Assembly (NCBI RefSeq): GCF_000313135.1
Contig: NW_004457712.1
Coordinates: 426,557-490,556 of the forward strand
From: Acanthamoeba castellanii str. Neff
Taxonomy: Eukaryota; Discosea; Longamoebia; Acanthamoebidae
Direction of reading: 5' to 3'
DNA: 64,000 bases
In this document: positions 33,371 to 44,989 of the stretch, in pieces
How the letters are laid out: the number at the start of each line of letters is the position of its first letter
How positions within the stretch are numbered: position 1 is the stretch's first letter
The notes under the pieces: model-generated
Database searches by the model: none
Told to the model about the DNA's origin: nothing
What the model saw: only the letters and a program-made list of their open reading frames with translations
Program-made: the position numbers and the translations under genes

Positions 33371-33699
33371 GTGTGCGCACTTCAGCAGGAGGACACCGGT
33401 CTTAGCCGCCACCAACGTTGGCAGCCTCGACTTAGCGCCATCACCCCCCCCCCCCGATTCTCTCTTCTACCCTATCAGCATTGTCACAAACCTCCCCCCC
33501 ACGGTGGCGCTACACCTCCTGCTTCATCGGTCTTCTTCGCAAGCCCACATAACAACCAACAACAACATGGATTACCATTACGCAAGCGGCGTCTCTCGCT
33601 GGTGCTCTTTTCTCACCCACCCAACAAACACAAACCACGAGGATCATCAGGGCAAAATCGTGTGTTATCAAAAATGTCTCACTCCACGGTGGTGGTGCG
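33371..33699. other. Intergenic between convergent LSM14 and ENPP genes
   Basis: 329 bp containing a poly-C run near 33445-33457 and another C-rich run near 33494. Weak coding-like frames overlap it but have no recognisable motif. Probably the two 3' UTRs. Confidence 0.4.
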
Positions 33700-36195
33700 T
33701 CATTGCTTGAGCACGGCCTCAACGTGGGCGAGGGTGCCGTTGTTGGCGGCGGGGGTCAGGCCCAAGATGCGGGCCATGAGGCCGTAGATCTCGATGTTCT
33801 GGAAGGACTTCTCGATCTTCACGCCCGACTTGAAGTGGGGCCACGGCCAACGAAGATGGCTCGCATGTCCGTGTACTGCGTGGAAACAGGAGAGGTTGAG
33901 AGGCGCACATCCCAACACAACTACAGCCAATGAAAAGAACGCACCTCGGGGTCGTATCCGTGGTCGCCCTTGATGGGAGCAGCGTTACTGTTGAGCGCCA
34001 CCCATCCCAGGTCTGTATTGATATGGTTGGTGTCAGCCGCCCGCATGACAGTCATTGGGCACACGCGCATACGGTCGTACCCATTACGCCCACGATGGGG
34101 GTGATCCGGCGATTGTCGTTGTAGTGGAATCGCGCGGGCAGATCCTGCTTGAGGTAGGCCGACATGTTGGGGTGCGCGTTCTGAAGCGTGTTCACCAGCT
34201 GCTGTTCATCCCCGAGGTCTACCGAGAAACAATGATAAAATTACATAAATAAATAAATAGAAATATAAAACAAATAACACCCCGTAGTGGGTGGGAGTCG
34301 GCTCATTGCGCAGAGGACGTACTGTTGGGTATGATCATGAGAACGGGTCCATCGTTGATGACCCTGACGGTGGCCGGATTGATGTAGTCCTGGAGGCGAA
34401 TGACCCGCTCCGGCGAAAGAGCTGTCATACCATGGTCGGACCTGGTAGTGCGTGGTACGTTGTGGTGAGTGCCATGCAACAAACATTAAACGATCATAAC
34501 TGAGTGGCCGCACGCAACAAGAGAAAATTGGGGCATACACGAGGATGATGTCGATTGCATCGAACATGTCTCTCTCTTTGAGTCCGGAAATGAGTTTACC
34601 GAGAGCCGCGTCGGCCGCTTCGATGGCCTGCACCACCTCCGTCTAGTATTGGCGTTCGAGAGATCATGTGAGAGACGCACACAGATGAAGTCAGAGCGAG
34701 CGCTGCGAATTGGGGGGGGGGAAGACCGAGTTGGGTCCGTAGTAGTGGCCCTGTGTGTCCACTCCCTCGAAGTAGAGGGTGAGGAACGTCGGGCGCTCGT
34801 CCACGCCGTAGTCCAGCCATTCCAGCACCTTGGAGGGGGGCGGGGCACAGGGGGAAATGAATGAGTGCACGAAGCAAATCATGTGGGCGCTGTTTTCCAG
34901 AGACGACGTCGTGAGCGTCGTACTTGGTTCACGCGGCTTTCGTAGGGTGTGGCGCCATTGTAGGGGACGTAGTAGGACGGTCGGTAGCCCTTGATCTTTG
35001 CTTCGCTGCCTGGCCTGTGGGTCGGTCCGGTCACAGTGCGCTGACGCCGTCAGCTTGCTGCAACCCCCCGCCCCCACATGCACGCCCGATGCACACGCCT
35101 CGTACGAGGCACGCACCAAAAGTAGGTGCCCGCCCTTTGGCCCTGCTTCTCCGCAGTCACCCACAGCGGTTCACCTCCCCACCATCTACCATCTGACATG
35201 ACGCCAATGTACATGGTTAAGAGTGTATATATGTGCATGCTTAGACGACGCAGCACTATGTAGAGAGATGTATGTGAGGGTTGGTATACCTGTGACTTGC
35301 TTGGAGTCTCTGATGCTGAAGGTGGCGTTGAACACAGGGTCGTACATGGTGTTGCTGACGATGCCATGGCTCTCCGGATAGAGGCCGGTCACAACCCTGT
35401 GTGCGTGTGCGTGTGCGTGTGCATGTGTGCGGTGTGTGTGTGTGGCGTGTGGACGGTGAGTAAAAGAAGAGCTTTTGGGCCACACACACTGACTGTGCGA
35501 TCTGTCTGCTTGAAGTGGGTTACGTGTAGTGATTGGGAAACGTTTTGGACGGGAAGCTGGCGATGAGACCGTTCGACAGCACCACGCCTTGCTGGATCAA
35601 GGATCGGATGTGCGGCATCTCTTGAACGGCGTGGGTCAACAACGAAGCGAAGCGGGGGAAGGTGTCAGGCATCGATGGTGTTGTCCACGCAATCAGCACC
35701 AATCAGCGTACGTACCAACATCGCTGCGGGACAGATACTCGTTGCGGAAGCCGTCGATCGAAATGAGCAGGACCGTGGTTTTGAGGCCTTCTGGCGGACT
35801 CTCCCCGTCACTGCACACACAACATTACGTAATTAAATTACCAAACAAATATAATTGTAATTATTGTTATATATTTAAAAAAATAACAACATTATTTATA
35901 AATAAATAAATAACACGAATTTGTCCGGAAATAGAACGGGGGGGGGCGAGTACTATTGCCAGACGACAAGAACGAAGCCGATGAGGACGAGGACGGCGGC
36001 CAAGAAGAAGAGGGCCGTGGTGATCATCAACCACCGCCTCCGCCGCTGGCTCTCGACGTCGAGTTGCGAACCGCTCAGTCCACACCAAGCTCGGGCGCGT
36101 CCGGTGCACGACTCCTCCTGCGCCACCATTTGGACGAGCTCTGCGTCATCGTCGCCAGCACCGCCCAGCGTCGCGTACGCGCCCCTCGACCCCAT
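33700..36195 (-). CDS. Ectonucleotide pyrophosphatase/phosphodiesterase (ENPP family), type II membrane protein
   Basis: Minus-strand gene with about twelve exons, ATG at 36195. A cytoplasmic N terminus precedes one TM helix ([20 protein letters not shown]). The catalytic domain shows [13 protein letters not shown] (metal-binding Asp), [20 protein letters not shown] (Thr nucleophile), [17 protein letters not shown] (Asp and His metal ligands), IIL followed after a splice by SDHGM, and [19 protein letters not shown] (His ligand). It ends [19 protein letters not shown] and LKQ, stop 33700-33702. All zinc ligands expected for the alkaline-phosphatase superfamily appear present. The family hydrolyses extracellular nucleotides or phospholipid headgroups; which substrate applies here cannot be told. 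One intron (about 35820-35935) is unusually AT-rich. Confidence 0.86.
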
Positions 36196-36302
36196 CTTCT
36201 TCCTTGTCTTCTTCAAATTGTGTCGACAAGTAAAAACTCAAGACTTAGCCGTTTCTTTCTTCTCCTCATCTTCTGGTCGTGCCACGGCCTGTCACGTCGA
36301 CG

Positions 36303-38002
36303 TCAGCCGAGGCATTGGTAGGCGTCGTCCCCTTGGCAATGAATGAACAACTGCAGACAGGCGTAGCCTTCCGCACTGTGCGTGGCCATCACGACGCCAA
36401 AGTCCGAGTTTGGATCGGACAGCTCTGTGAGCACAGAGGGAACGGTGAGCGGGTGAGCGTTGGGCGATGGGGTGATCAAGCTTACGGGAGGGAGGAGGTA
36501 CTTATGCTTTGGCCAAGCGAGGGCAGTCTGGATGCATTCACGAGAAGTGGGTCGACGAAGGACAGGCTGGGCAACGTCTCGTTGAGGAATACGGCGTGTA
36601 TAGTGAACCCTGCGAGCGCTGTTGTCAACAGCAGTTGAGGTGTTTTGGTCGTTGGTGAGATGCCGCACGTACCAGGCAGCCCCTTCATTTGGTTGGTTGA
36701 GGTATCATCATCGCGTTCACTCCCGTAACTCGACTGAACGCGTGCGCGCCCCACCGCATCTGTTTCGATGGTGCATGCAGGTGTGAGCTGATCCAGATAA
36801 CCATCGGCAAAGGCTGTATGTTTGGTACCCCGGGCGAAGCGGTAGCGTCGAGCACGCCGTGGCGGAAGTGGTGCGGAGGCTCGAGGCTGTAGTCGAAGAG
36901 CAGACCCCGCGTGCTGCTGCTTCCCTGCCAGTTGGGCACCACCTGCGTCCAGAACAGCCCCGTTGCGTTGTCGTTGGTGAACAGCGTGTTGGACTCGCCC
37001 TGCAGATAGGTCACATGGCCTAGCTTGAGGCTCACAGATCCCTGAAGCGTCGAACGGCCAGGTGTTAGTGCAGTTTCACACCAAGCCACACACTCAAGGG
37101 TTATGAGCAATTTTGTACCTTGTTGGTGGCGGTGATGATGTAGTTGATGATCTCAGATGGCTGGCTCGGGATGTCATTGGTACGGATCACGAACAGCTGG
37201 TGGTCGTCCTCGTCGTTGCGCTGATAGCTCGCGCCGATGACTGAGGACATGGACACTTCACCCGCGGGAATCTGAGAGCGTGCGTAGGTAAGCAAGGCGG
37301 GTTGGCTACGCTGTGATGGTTGCGAGCGCGAGTGCGTACTTCGACGACGGTGATCGGCTCGATGGTGTCGGCGGTGATGGCGGCAACGTGAGTGAGCGAT
37401 ACCAGGTAGATGACCTCGACCTCGGTCATGTTCGTGGAGCTGTCCGGTACGATCTTTTCCAACAGCGGGAACGCCGAGCTCGTGCCGAAGCAGTACTTGT
37501 GCAAGAGCGTGTACCCCTGCGAGGGCTGCAGGGTGGGAATCTCGTAGGCGTAGAAGCAGTTGCTGGCGTCCTGCAGCAGCACGGGGATGGACTGCACCCA
37601 GTTCGACAGCACCTCGAACGACAGCACCAGCCCGTTGACCGGCTTCACCTCCGGTGGCAATGGCCACTGCATCGACTCCGTCACAAGTGCTCTGTCGGAG
37701 TCAGCAGGTGAGTAGAAACTCCTTCAAGAAGAAACAGAAGAAGAAGAAGAGGATGAAATGGAGGGGGAGGGAAGTTACTCCGAGTGTGTCATGTAGGCGT
37801 AGGATTGAGAGAGCCAGAACTGGAGTACGTCTTGATTTATGTGCCCGAGCGTGACGGAGAACCAGGGCGAAGTGTCCTGGTTCAGGGGCGAACACCCGTT
37901 GGTCACCGTGACCCCGCCCGAAGCAGGGTACACCCACATGCTGCAGCATGCCAGCCAGACCAAAGCCACAAGCAGCAGGAGGCGTTGCGTGGCCATCTTC
38001 AT
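36303..38002 (-). CDS. Secreted/lumenal protein of unknown function
   Basis: Minus-strand gene with about seven exons, ATG at 38002, stop 36303-36305. Signal peptide RLLLLVALVWLACCSMW. The mature region has two related segments, WFSVTLGHINQDVLQFWLSQ and SVSLKLGHVTYLQGESNTLF, suggesting an internal repeat of a beta-rich domain, plus several sequons (NATG, NASR, NMTE). No C-terminal TM seen. I do not recognise the family. It lies just upstream of the ENPP gene on the same strand (107 bp gap), so both encode secretory-pathway products, but operon-like linkage is not implied. Confidence 0.58.
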
Positions 38003-38115
38003 GAAGCCCGATAGCTTTTTAAAGACAGGCCAATCCGGGGCAAGAGTTTTTCTGTTTCCGTTGAAGCTGATGTAGTAGCAGCTAGAGTCTTGTTGATGGT
38101 GAGCATGTGTGACGT

Positions 38116-39452
38116 TTACTGGACATTTGAATCAGCAGCAGGCTCAGCGCAGTGGTCCGGGGTGGACGCCTGAGGTTGTGAGGCTTCCTCGTGGTGGTGA
38201 GGGTGATGATGGTTCTCGGGCTTCCAATCCTGCTTGATGAAGGGTCGCTTGATGGAGGTGATGAACGCGTTCTTGGTACTGAGCACGTCCTCCTGTGAGT
38301 TAGAGAACGGCGCACGCGTTCGTTAATCGCACAAGCAACACACACCACACACCACACACACACACACACCACACACACGCTTGAAGCGTGTGGCAGGAGG
38401 GAGGTGCGTACGACGGGGGAGAGGTCCTTGTAGGTGAGCAAGGGTCCAGGGCCGACCATGAGGTAGAGCTGGAGCGCCCAGTAGGAGTAGGAATCCAGGC
38501 CCAGCTTCTTGGCGCGCTCCACGGGTCCGCGGTCGTGCTTGGGCAGGCAGCAGGGCGAGAGGATCATGGCGGCCAGGCCGGGCGTGTTGTTGTACAGCCC
38601 GACGAAGGTCTGGCTCAGCTCGCCGCACAGGTGCACGCCCAGGAAGAGGCCCACCCTCTTCCTCCGCTTCCGCCGCTGCTCCTCCCTTCGCGCCGCTTCC
38701 TCGGCTTCGTCATCGGCTACCACCTCCTTGTCGTTGCCGTCCGACGTCGGCTCGTGCTGCTGCTGTTGTTGTTGGGGCTTGTTGCGCTGCTGTTCGGCGA
38801 CCCACTTGCGGTGGCGTCGGGCCTTGCGGTTGCCCTCGTTGCCGCCCTCGGCGCCGAGCTTGCGCGAGATCCACTCATTGAAGCGTCGGTGGTGCACGTC
38901 GGCGTACTTGAACTTGACCCCGCCGAGCGCGTTGAAGTGTTCGAGGTTCATCTTTTGGTCCTTGTCGATCGCGTAGATCTTGGTGAACTGGCCCGGCAGC
39001 ATCTTGCTGATGATGAACACGTTAAAGCCCTTGCCGCTGCACATGTCGAACAGGTACAGCTCGACCGCATCGTCCGCTTCCGTAGCTGACGTCGTCGTTG
39101 TGCTGCAGGTCGAAGATGATGACGATGGCTCTACTCGATAACTCGGATTGATGCGAGCGAGTAGCTGCTTCACCTTGACGTAGCTGGCCCAGGCTTCCGT
39201 CAATTCCTTGGCCAAATTCTTGTGATTGAGGAACTGGTAGTAGTCCGGATGGATGAAATCGCCATGCACCAGCTCGCCCCACCACGGCTGCGCCAGGCAT
39301 TCGATTAAATCTTCCGAATAGGCTTCGGGATGAGTCTTAATTCGTTCCAGCAGGAAGTGAATCGCTCGTCGTGGCTTCAGTCGCTCCTTCTTTGGTCCCT
39401 CCCCGAGAGTAGGCGCATCGAACTTGCCACCCTCTAGTCCGTTGGCCTCCAT
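38116..39452 (-). CDS. Class I SAM-dependent methyltransferase (Methyltransf_32-like)
   Basis: Two exons, ATG at 39452. Motif I is LYLFDMCSGKGFNVFIIS (about residue 132), followed by an acidic strand end in YAIDKDQKM and a later VGLFLGVHLCGELSQTF and LSPCCLPKHDRGPVERAKK block. The HxCGxLS and CC pattern is that of the Methyltransf_32 group (METTL25-like and TRMT13-like proteins), in which the Cys pair is characteristic. A Gln/basic insert (QQQQQQH region) splits the domain. The last exon (EDVLSTKNAFITSIKRPFIK) ends at 38116-38118. Substrate unknown; tRNA or protein are both possible. Confidence 0.72.
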
Positions 39453-39540
39453 CTCGTCGCTACCGCCTTTCAAATAGTTGAATTAGTTAATTTTTATTTA
39501 TTTTTAAAAATCGCATTGGAATCAAATTTATTTATTGCAC

Positions 39541-41668
39541 TTACTCAGTGCCATACCGGTCGTAGTTGCTCCTCTTCGTCTTGTCGCGTAGGACCTGGTA
39601 GGCCGTGACCACTCGCTTGAAGATCTCGCTGTTCTTCTTCTTCTCCTGCTCCGTCTTCTGCATGTCGGGATGGTACTTCATCGCCAGCCGACGGAAGGCC
39701 GTCTTGACCTCCTCCTCGGTGGCCGTTCCTTCCTTGCCCGAGAGCTCAAGCAGACGATAGTAGCCCTTGGGATCGACGCTCTGTGGGCGAGTCCGTGGTG
39801 GCTCACGGTCGTAGCTCTGCGTTATTGTCGTGAGTGGCATGAGATGGCATGATCGCGTGGCCATACAAGAGGGAGCACCACGGTGATGTAAGGGACCCTC
39901 GTACAGTGCGCTGGTACTGCTGTCGTTGGTGCTGCTGTTGTTGTCTGCTCTTCTGCCATCTCAGTTCCTCCTCGCGTTCCTTATCCCGCTGCTGTCTCTG
40001 ATGCTCTCCGTAGTCGCGCCAGAAGGAGTCGCTCTCCCACGAGAAGCTGGCAAAACGTGTGAATCAACACGCGATAACCATAGGTGTGATGGGAATGGGC
40101 ACGTACTGGGCTTGTCGCTTCTGCAGGGCCTCTTCAGCGACTCTCCTCTGCTCCTTCCGCCACGCGGCGTAGAAGGGGTAGTATCGTGCAGCCACTCCTG
40201 CAGGGCACGACTCAGTAAAGACTACGTAGTCTTGCCAGCGCTACGAGAGCCGGAACGGAATCAACGTTACCTGCGACTACAGACGCGAGCCCGATGGAAA
40301 TAAAGCTCGGTATGTTGAGGAAGTCGAGACCCAACGCCGCTGCCCCGGCAATCGCACCCAATGCCGTCAAACCACCCACCTGCCCATTGGCTGACGTTAG
40401 TCACGGCCACGACAATTCCCAGAGACCTGGCTTTTGCGCTGACATAACTAACGCTACGTACCTTGAATGAAGAGTAATGGTGCTCACCGCCCACTTGGCC
40501 GTTGACGCCATTCACGAGCGCCCTGAAGTTATGGCCCATATAGCTATACTCCACCACATAGGACGGAAGGTACACCGGGAAAGGCTGGAGAGGCGGAAAA
40601 CAGTCATTGGCTGCCATCTCGTTAGCGCGTGAAGAAGCAGCCAATGCATACCTTGATGTCACCGATGAAGTCAAAATCGATCGTGACTGAGCGGACGTCG
40701 TCTGCGCTGTAAAGGATCCTGTACGCCACACCGAACAGTTAGTAAGAGGCGCTTGGGATCCCTAAACCGTTTCATGCAGAGCCCGACCTACCGCAGGTAT
40801 TCGGATCCGTCGTGAAGGATGTAGGACTTAAGGTCGGTAATGAGACGCTCTCGCGCCACAGAGGGAAACATCTCAAAGGGTTCGACCTCGCGCTTCTCTC
40901 CCTGGGGTCCCTCCATCATGGCCGACGTCATCCGCTTGGCGGCGTCGATGTACTGGCCCTTTATGGCCTCCGCATACTCTTGCTTGTGAGCGTAGGAGGC
41001 CAGGACTTGCATTTCCGGTTGGTTGTTGTGGAACTTGATGAGCGGCCTGACAGACAAAAAGAGCGCACGGGTGAGACGACACGGCATCAGTGCACCAGAG
41101 AGCTGCCGGCCTGGGACGTACATCTTGTGCCTGTTGGTGGGTTGCCACTGCATGCTGGCTCTCATCTCCATCCTCTTCGTGCGAATGTTGTACTCTGGGC
41201 GAAGTACGCGGTGGCCAACCTGGGGAGTTAATGGACTTTAGAATAAATACAATATATATTTTTTTAAAAATATAATAAAGTAAAATGCGGCACAGGCACC
41301 TCGCCAGACACAGTGCCCTTGACAGAGGCCTCGAAGACCCAGAAGGGCAGAAAGACGGGCCGCACGTCGCTGCTGGTCTTGAGGGTGGTCATGAGTGGCG
41401 ACAGCCAAGACTGCTTGTGGAACTTATCGAAGGCGTTCAGCGCATCGGTGGGCGATAGGCGGAAGTCCACTGCGTAGGGGTTGAGGGGTTTGTAGCCTCG
41501 CTTGAGGACCAGCGTGGCAGTAAATGTGGATGCACTGCCACCGCCCTCAACGCGAGCCTCAGCTGTGAGCCTCACACGTCCCGCCAGGAGGGGAGAGGAA
41601 GGTTGTCGGGCAGGAATGCGCGAGTGTTGCATCGACCACGCGCGGACCGGCCGCTGTGCTCGCTTCAT
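39541..41668 (-). CDS. Membrane protein with C-terminal J domain, probably mitochondrial
   Basis: Minus-strand gene with about eight exons. ATG at 41668 gives MKRAQRPVRAWSMQHSR, a good mitochondrial presequence; an in-frame ATG at 41791 would add a Phe-rich stretch more likely to be 5' UTR. A long N-terminal domain (VDFRLSPTDALNAFDKFHKQ, PVFLPFWVFEASVKGTVSGE, YADDVRS-like strand) precedes hydrophobic segments (GGLTALGAIAGAAALGLDFL, ISIGLASVVAGVAARYY). A Gln/Arg-rich coiled region then leads to the J domain at the very C terminus: YYRLLELSGKEGTATEEEVK, AFRRLAMKYHPD (HPD motif), RVVTAYQVLRDKTKRSNYD, stop 39541-39543. J domains stimulate Hsp70; an extreme C-terminal position behind a membrane anchor is uncommon. 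Confidence 0.72.
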
Positions 41669-41818
41669 CTTGTGCTCCACCAAAATAGAAAAGGAAACTA
41701 CAAAGTAAAAATGAAAATAAAATTGAAATGAAAACGCGCCAAAGCCGAAAAGGCGGGAAAAGAAAACGGGCGAGAAGCAACACATCGCCATCTGCCGAGG
41801 TGTTTAGAAAGAAAAATC

Positions 41819-44800
41819 ATGGTGCTGATTGGGGCGGATGTGCATGTCTATAATGATTTGAAGCGGCTGCGAGGTGCTCGGCTTCCTGCCCTCACTATTC
41901 TCGTAGCCCCGAATCCGGACGCCATCGCTGCGAGCTACATTCTCACGGTACATGCTGATAGGATTTGGAGATGCTGGGCCGGATCTGATGATCTTTTCTC
42001 GTGTAGTTGATTCTCAAACGAGAGGATGTGCCATACGTGCTACGTCCCACCAAGGGCTATGAGGACTTGTGCGAAATCGCCGTGGAGGAGATGGCCAAGG
42101 AAGAGGTTCTTCTCCTCACTGCTGCTGGGCGCACTTTTAAGTCTTCTCATCCCTTCTCATTCCATTGATTGCCATGGCAGACTCGAGCTCTGTTTCTCAT
42201 CAACTGCGGGGCGATGGTCGACCTCGGTCGGTTGCTGGAGCTGAACGAGACCAACGTCCAGGTGTTTGTGCTCGATTCGCACCGTCCCTACAACCTGCGC
42301 AACATCTACCATAAGCAGGTACGTCACGTCGTCTCGTCTCGTCATCTTCAGTACAGTGACGGCCGCGATGAGCTCATCGTCGACTTGGTTCCGTGTTGGT
42401 CCTTTGCGCAGGTGTGGCTCATCGACGACGGCACCACGGCTGGGTCCGATCTGCCCCGACTCGAGGACATGCTCGACGATCCGGCTTTCGAAGAAGAGAG
42501 CGATGAAGATTATGAAGACGACGATGAAGAAGAGCAATACCGACGGAACGACTACGAGGACGACAGCGGGATGTCCGAGGAGCGCGAGCGGGACCGGGAG
42601 TACAAGCGCAAGATGAGCAACCGGAAGCGCATCGCGAGACAGATATCGAAGCAGCCGCGAACCCAGGTCGAGAAGGAGTACTACGAGCAGGAGACCAAGG
42701 ACGGCCTCTCCTACGGCGCTTCCGTCGCCGGCCTGCTGCTCGAGATGAGCTCCCAGGTCTACCAGAACGGCGTCGACCTCAGGTCAGTGCAGTTGCAGTT
42801 GCAGCCCCATGCGATCGTACTGTGCCTTACTAATGCGTAATGGTGGCGACGCGGCACAGGTTCTACTGGCCCGCGATCATCGGTCTCACGGACCAGTGGC
42901 TCCACGGACGGATCGATGACGCCAAGTACAAGTTCGAGGTGGAGGTCCACCAGAACGAGATCCAAAAGTACAACGTGAGCAAGATCCGCGAGGCGCAGGC
43001 CGTGCGGGCGCAGAGCGAGAAGATCAACAACGAGAACTACGCCGTGGACTTCAACGTCCTCCCGCCCAACTTCCGGTACACCAACGATTCGAGCGTGCTC
43101 GAACAGGTCACCTGCACCGACGACTTCAAGCGAGCCATACGAACCTCCGGTCACGCCCACGTCGAAATCTCGAGCGAGTAAGCCATCCCACTCGCCTCTC
43201 ACTGGTTCACTGCAGTGTCGTAGTGTCAGTGCTAATGAGTTGCAACTGTAACCACCACAGGTATCGATTTATGCTCTACCGCCACTGGAGCCTGTACGAT
43301 AGCATGTGGCACTCGCAGTACATCGCCACCCGCCTGGGCATCTGGAAGGAGAACGGACAAAAGGTGAGTCCGCACACATTTCTGTTCTTTAACGGGCTGC
43401 CCGGTCGTGGTGTGTCGTTGACAATCTCACGTCTCTAATCTCTAATGGGGGTTGATGGGGGTGACAGCGGTTGGACGTGCTGCTGGCGAGGATGGGCGTG
43501 CCTTTGAGCCAGGCCAAGGAGAACTGGAACTGCATGGACAACACCATCAGGGAGCAGTTCCAAAACAACGTGCAGCAGGCGGCCGCGCAGTTTGGCCTCA
43601 CCGAAACCTGCTACCCCTCCTTTGTCCTCGTACGTGCCGTCAATCCCCCCCCCTCTCTCCGCACCACGTGGCACATGTCTCGCGGTTGTGCTGCGCCCAC
43701 TGACGGTCCCGGTTCTGCAGCAAAAAGGCTTCAAGTCGAAGATCTCCGCCGCCGATCACGTGTACACCATCTCAAGGTACTCGACCACCCCAGAGGCACG
43801 AGCAAGAGAGAGAGAGAGAGAGAGCGGGTTGGTTGCTAACGTTATCTCTCCCCCTCTTCTCATGACGCAGCCTGCTGGAGGGAGCGGACGGCTGGGCCGA
43901 GGATGAGAAGGAGGAGAAAGAGGAGGACAAGAAGTGGGTGTCCAATTTTTGGCGAGCCTTTGACTCGCTGTCGCTCCGACAAGACGACGCCTACGATCTC
44001 TTGCAGCAGCGAGGTATCTATCGATCCATCTATCCATTACCGAGCCAAAAAAAGGGCCCCCAGTCGCCCGCGCTTGTCTACTAACACGAGCGTCGGCAAT
44101 GCAGGTATCGAGTTGGCGATCAACCTTCAAAGGGCGATTGTGAGACAAGCCGCCGACGTTGTCGAAAAGGTACGTAGCTCACCACAACACCTCAAGGCCC
44201 AGATAATAGGCTCCAAAACGTTTTAATCCTCTGCCTTCGTTCGCGTGTGCAGAGGTGCATCACGCACTGCGGCCCGATTCGCTACACTATGCTCCATCAG
44301 ACGCCGGACCTCAACTATTTCATCCACCCGCTGGCGCTTCGTAAGCTCGCCCTGTTCCTCGTCGAATACGTCAACGTACCTTCCACCTTCCACCCCCTCC
44401 TCTCCCCGTGCGCTCTCGGGCACCGATGTGTTACAGGACGAGGGTCGTTACTGAATCCGCTCGGCCTTGCCTGACAACAGGAGAGGAAGACGAAAGCCAA
44501 GCCTTTCCTGGTGTGCGCCAAGAACGAGAAGAAGGGCACCTACCTGATCGTCGGCGCTGTGGGCACCGAACAAGAGTTCAACTCATCCCAGAAAGAGAAG
44601 TGCGCCCCCCCCCTCTCCAACGGTGTGCGCGTGCGCGTGCGCGTGCGTGTCTTGTCGGTGTGGTGTGTTCACCACCTCTTGGCCGGCAAACAGGAACTTC
44701 GGTCGGAGCTTCAGAGAGGCGGCGTCGCGCACGGGAGCGCGCATCGCACACTTTGGCTTTGACTCGTCCGTGGTGGAGGTGATGGCCGACGACATCCACA

Positions 44801-44850
44801 AGTTCATCGAGTACATCCAGTGGCGCATGAAAGGCAAGATCCAGCATTAG
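41819..44850 (+). CDS. CDC45: DNA replication factor CDC45
   Basis: About eleven exons from ATG 41819. Blocks match CDC45: TILVAPNPDAIAASYIL, VLDSHRPYNLRNIYHKQVWL (DHH-like but inactive core), IDDG, a long acidic patch (EEESDEDYEDDDEEEQ), SYGASVAGLLLEMSSQV, RFYWPAIIGLTDQWLHGRID, EYRFMLYRHWSLYDSMWHSQ, RLDVLLARMGVPLSQAKENW, NFGRSFREAASRTGARIAHF, FIEYIQWRM. It ends at 44850. CDC45 joins MCM2-7 and GINS in the CMG helicase at replication forks. It is complete in length for the family. Convergent with POLD2. Confidence 0.95.
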
Positions 44851-44989
44851 AGCGCCCACGCGTTGTGCCGGTGCGTGCGTCGTGTTCAGCTTCTCTGAAG
44901 TGAGTAAAGTGTGATCCTTGCATTGAACGACTTAACGTACATCACGAAAGGGGGGTGGAACGAGAAGAAAGGAGGACGGCATATACGAC

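Noticed and set aside
41669..41791. Phe-rich N-terminal extension of the J-domain protein
   Set aside because: It would start 28 bp from the CDC45 ATG. The downstream ATG gives a typical presequence, so the T-rich stretch is more likely 5' UTR.
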